A stretch of DNA of 64,000 nt from Lepidurus packardi (lineage: Eukaryota > Arthropoda > Branchiopoda > Notostraca > Triopsidae): assembly GCA_023053545.1 (NCBI GenBank), contig JAKZAN010000055.1:186001-250000 (forward strand), written 5' to 3'. This document shows, piece after piece, positions 63,369 through 64,000 of the stretch. Position 1 is the first letter of the stretch; each line of letters starts with the position of its first letter. A program made the translations under genes and the position numbers. The notes under the pieces are model-generated. The model worked only from the letters and a program-made list of their open reading frames with translations, was not told the DNA's origin and ran no database searches.

Positions 63369-64000
63369 CTACAATTCAAATGCCTTCTTAGGATTATTAT
63401 CCATTAAAAGTTCCATCGGATTTTCCAAAGCTTCTTTAACAGCTACTAAAAACCCAACCGACTCACGTCCGTCGATGATTCTATGGTCGTATGACAATGC
63501 AACATACATCATTGGGTGAATTTCTACTTTTCCATTCACAGCAATTGGGCGCTCAATAATGTTGTGCATCCCCAATATACCTGATTGTGGTGGGTTGATA
63601 ATTGGCGTGGAAAGCATGCTTCCAAATACGCCACCATTTGATATTGTGAAGGTTCCCCCTGTCATATCATCAACCGTAATTTGACCGTCACGTGCTTTGA
63701 TAGCCAAACGTTTAATCTCGGCTTCAACCCCACGAAATGTTAGGTTTTCTGCATTTCTAACAACAGGAACCATCAAACCCTTTGGCCCAGAAACTGCAAC
63801 AGAAATATCGCAGAAATCATATGCAATCTTATGATCACCGTCAATCATCGAATTCACATCTGGAAACAGTTGCAATGCTCTTGTTACTGCCTTTGTAAAG
63901 AATGACATATAACCAAGACCAATCCCGCCATGCTTGGCTTTGAAAGCATCTTTATATTCGTTTCTTATCAAATTGATAGGCGTCATATTGACCTCATTAA
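63369..64000 (-). CDS. odhB: Dihydrolipoamide succinyltransferase, E2 of 2-oxoglutarate dehydrogenase (partial, 5' end outside the window)
   Basis: About 210 C-terminal residues of the E2 catalytic core are visible, and the frame continues to the window edge (preceding codons give NEVN before [15 protein letters not shown], the usual order). The acyltransferase core carries the active-site motif DHRIIDGRE with its catalytic His near the C-terminus. [22 protein letters not shown] and [11 protein letters not shown] are typical of succinyltransferase (SucB/OdhB) rather than acetyltransferase. E2 transfers the succinyl group from lipoate to CoA in the tricarboxylic acid cycle. The lipoyl and E1-binding domains lie beyond the edge. 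The symbol could equally be sucB. Confidence 0.92.
   Translation of the reverse strand, partial: NEVNMTPINLIRNEYKDAFKAKHGGIGLGYMSFFTKAVTRALQLFPDVNSMIDGDHKIAYDFCDISVAVSGPKGLMVPVVRNAENLTFRGVEAEIKRLAIKARDGQITVDDMTGGTFTISNGGVFGSMLSTPIINPPQSGILGMHNIIERPIAVNGKVEIHPMMYVALSYDHRIIDGRESVGFLVAVKEALENPMELLMDNNPKKAFEL

Overview
The window looks like the chromosome of a member of the Bacteroidota, most likely class Flavobacteriia (Flavobacterium-like). The evidence is AT-rich DNA, proteins with type IX secretion system (T9SS) sorting domains of both type A and type B, a PorP/SprF partner, many secreted proteins with the N-terminal VGIGT...P motif, Bacteroidota-type -7 promoter elements (TANNTTTG), and tRNA genes without an encoded CCA end. 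I cannot name the species from the sequence.

Layout. (1) 0.15-12.9 kb: a giant modular T9SS type B surface protein, split into two frames at a run of six T, followed by a PorP/SprF-type membrane protein that probably helps export it. (2) 13-18.6 kb: ordinary chromosomal genes (lipoprotein, ruvC, hemW, cyclase-family hydrolase, MmcQ/YjbR protein, M20 dipeptidase), with a 0.6 kb gene-free stretch of palindromic repeats at 16.55-17.1 kb. (3) 18.75-29.35 kb: a 10.6 kb genomic island inserted at the 3' end of a tRNA-Leu gene and bounded by a 13-bp direct repeat. It carries a Toprim/VapE replication protein beside two dense short-repeat clusters, a helix-turn-helix protein, a tyrosine recombinase, and an operon of a type IIG restriction-modification enzyme, a membrane protein and a 40-residue protein. 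A decayed second copy of the start of the type IIG gene lies about 1 kb outside the island. (4) 29.5-31.9 kb: an ankyrin-like protein, a SnoaL-like protein and a 23S/16S-type pseudouridine synthase. (5) 32.7-53.2 kb: a locus of ten intact or nearly intact paralogous secreted proteins plus one remnant, nearly all on the minus strand. They share a signal peptide and VGIGT head but differ in C-terminal modules (five FISUMP, three of a second type, two short). The largest, of 1760 residues, contains two sets of near-identical tandem repeats. A TlpA-like thioredoxin gene sits inside the cluster. (6) 53.2-58.3 kb: an OmpA-family protein, a T9SS type A protein, a small membrane protein and an AraC-type regulator with a degenerate receiver domain. 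(7) 58.4-64 kb: tRNA-Ser, asparaginase, acyltransferase, TatD-type DNase, a DUF4476 protein, a retropepsin-like aspartic protease, and the 3' part of odhB running off the right edge.

The main themes are surface display and sequence plasticity. Regions 1, 5 and 6 encode cell-surface proteins built from repeats. Two genes are interrupted at T homopolymers, which could be phase variation or sequencing error, and one paralogue has been reduced to a C-terminal fragment. The island in region 3 couples its own replication and integration genes with a probable anti-phage restriction module.
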